From assembly GCF_016793485.1 (NCBI RefSeq), contig NZ_JAEULZ010000027.1, positions 1 through 55,907 on the forward strand: a stretch of DNA of 55,907 nt. The letters are read 5' to 3'. Numbering within the stretch: position 1 is the stretch's first letter; each line of letters starts with the position of its first letter. This DNA comes from Mesorhizobium sp. Lineage in GTDB: Bacteria; Pseudomonadota; Alphaproteobacteria; Rhizobiales; Rhizobiaceae. The position numbers and the translations under genes were made by a program. Positions 55,579-55,907 of this stretch are shown piece by piece. The notes below the pieces were generated by a model, which did no database searches, had not been told where the DNA came from, and worked only from the letters and a program-made list of their open reading frames with translations.

Positions 55579-55907
<329 letters not shown>

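Overview
This window is a chromosomal segment of an alphaproteobacterium of the order Rhizobiales. The 3' end carries the first ~330 nt of a 16S rRNA gene. Its hypervariable stretches look like the Phyllobacteriaceae (Mesorhizobium/Aminobacter-type), judged from memory and without a search. High GC, frequent GTG/TTG starts, an EI-Ntr gene beside aspartokinase, an argH/lysA pair divergent from tlpA, and secA divergent from a parvulin gene followed by argJ all fit that group. Most of the window is housekeeping backbone. No phage, IS element, integrase or CRISPR array is visible.  Layout. 1-1.1 kb: end of etfA and a 3-hydroxyacyl-CoA dehydrogenase. 1.2-4.5 kb (minus): a compact three-gene unit of a class III nucleotide cyclase/TPR membrane protein, a guanidino-group-modifying hydrolase and a small helical protein. 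4.6-8.4 kb: tlpA divergent from argH-small lipoprotein-lysA. 8.4-12.6 kb: a DMT transporter, a small membrane protein, gluQ, a 3-methyladenine glycosylase, an HNH endonuclease and dsbB. 13-18.7 kb: tRNA-Leu(CAA), then a surface-polysaccharide-like cluster (GT8 glycosyltransferase, acyl-CoA synthetase, CelD-like acetyltransferase, flippase). 18.9-26.6 kb: mgtE, secA, a parvulin, argJ, a GNAT enzyme and mutT.  26.6-32.3 kb: a small TM protein and a short Flp pilin gene, a methyltransferase, comF, a glutaredoxin, a nitrilase-family amidase, a DUF1178 protein, exoD and a second DMT transporter. 32.3-46.3 kb: the backbone ubiG / cyclase-lysC-ptsP-prfA-prmC-DUF4167-clpB, interrupted by two VapBC toxin-antitoxin modules and an unrecognised 154-aa gene. 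46.3-52.6 kb: a secreted protein, a SUKH-domain protein, an MFS exporter with a divergent TetR regulator, a macrodomain protein and an L,D-transpeptidase. 52.7-54.6 kb: an M23 peptidase converging on the transpeptidase. 54.6-55.9 kb: the rrn promoter, a leader with a boxB/boxA-like element, and the 16S start.  How genes work together. argH, lysA, argJ and lysC are amino-acid biosynthesis. SecA, the parvulin, DsbB and TlpA are export and envelope-protein folding. The L,D-transpeptidase and M23 peptidase remodel peptidoglycan. PrfA and PrmC act together (PrmC methylates the GGQ glutamine of release factors). The regulatory signals seen most clearly are an RpoH-type promoter before clpB, a palindrome in the tetR/MFS gap, repeated operators before both vapBC modules, and the rrn leader.  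No spectacular new system is evident. The best candidates for follow-up are the cyclase-hydrolase-small-protein operon, whose cyclase has lost a key catalytic Asn; the orphan Flp pilin pair; the SUKH protein with an unknown N-terminal half; and the two TA modules that each end 3-4 bp from the stop codon of a conserved gene.
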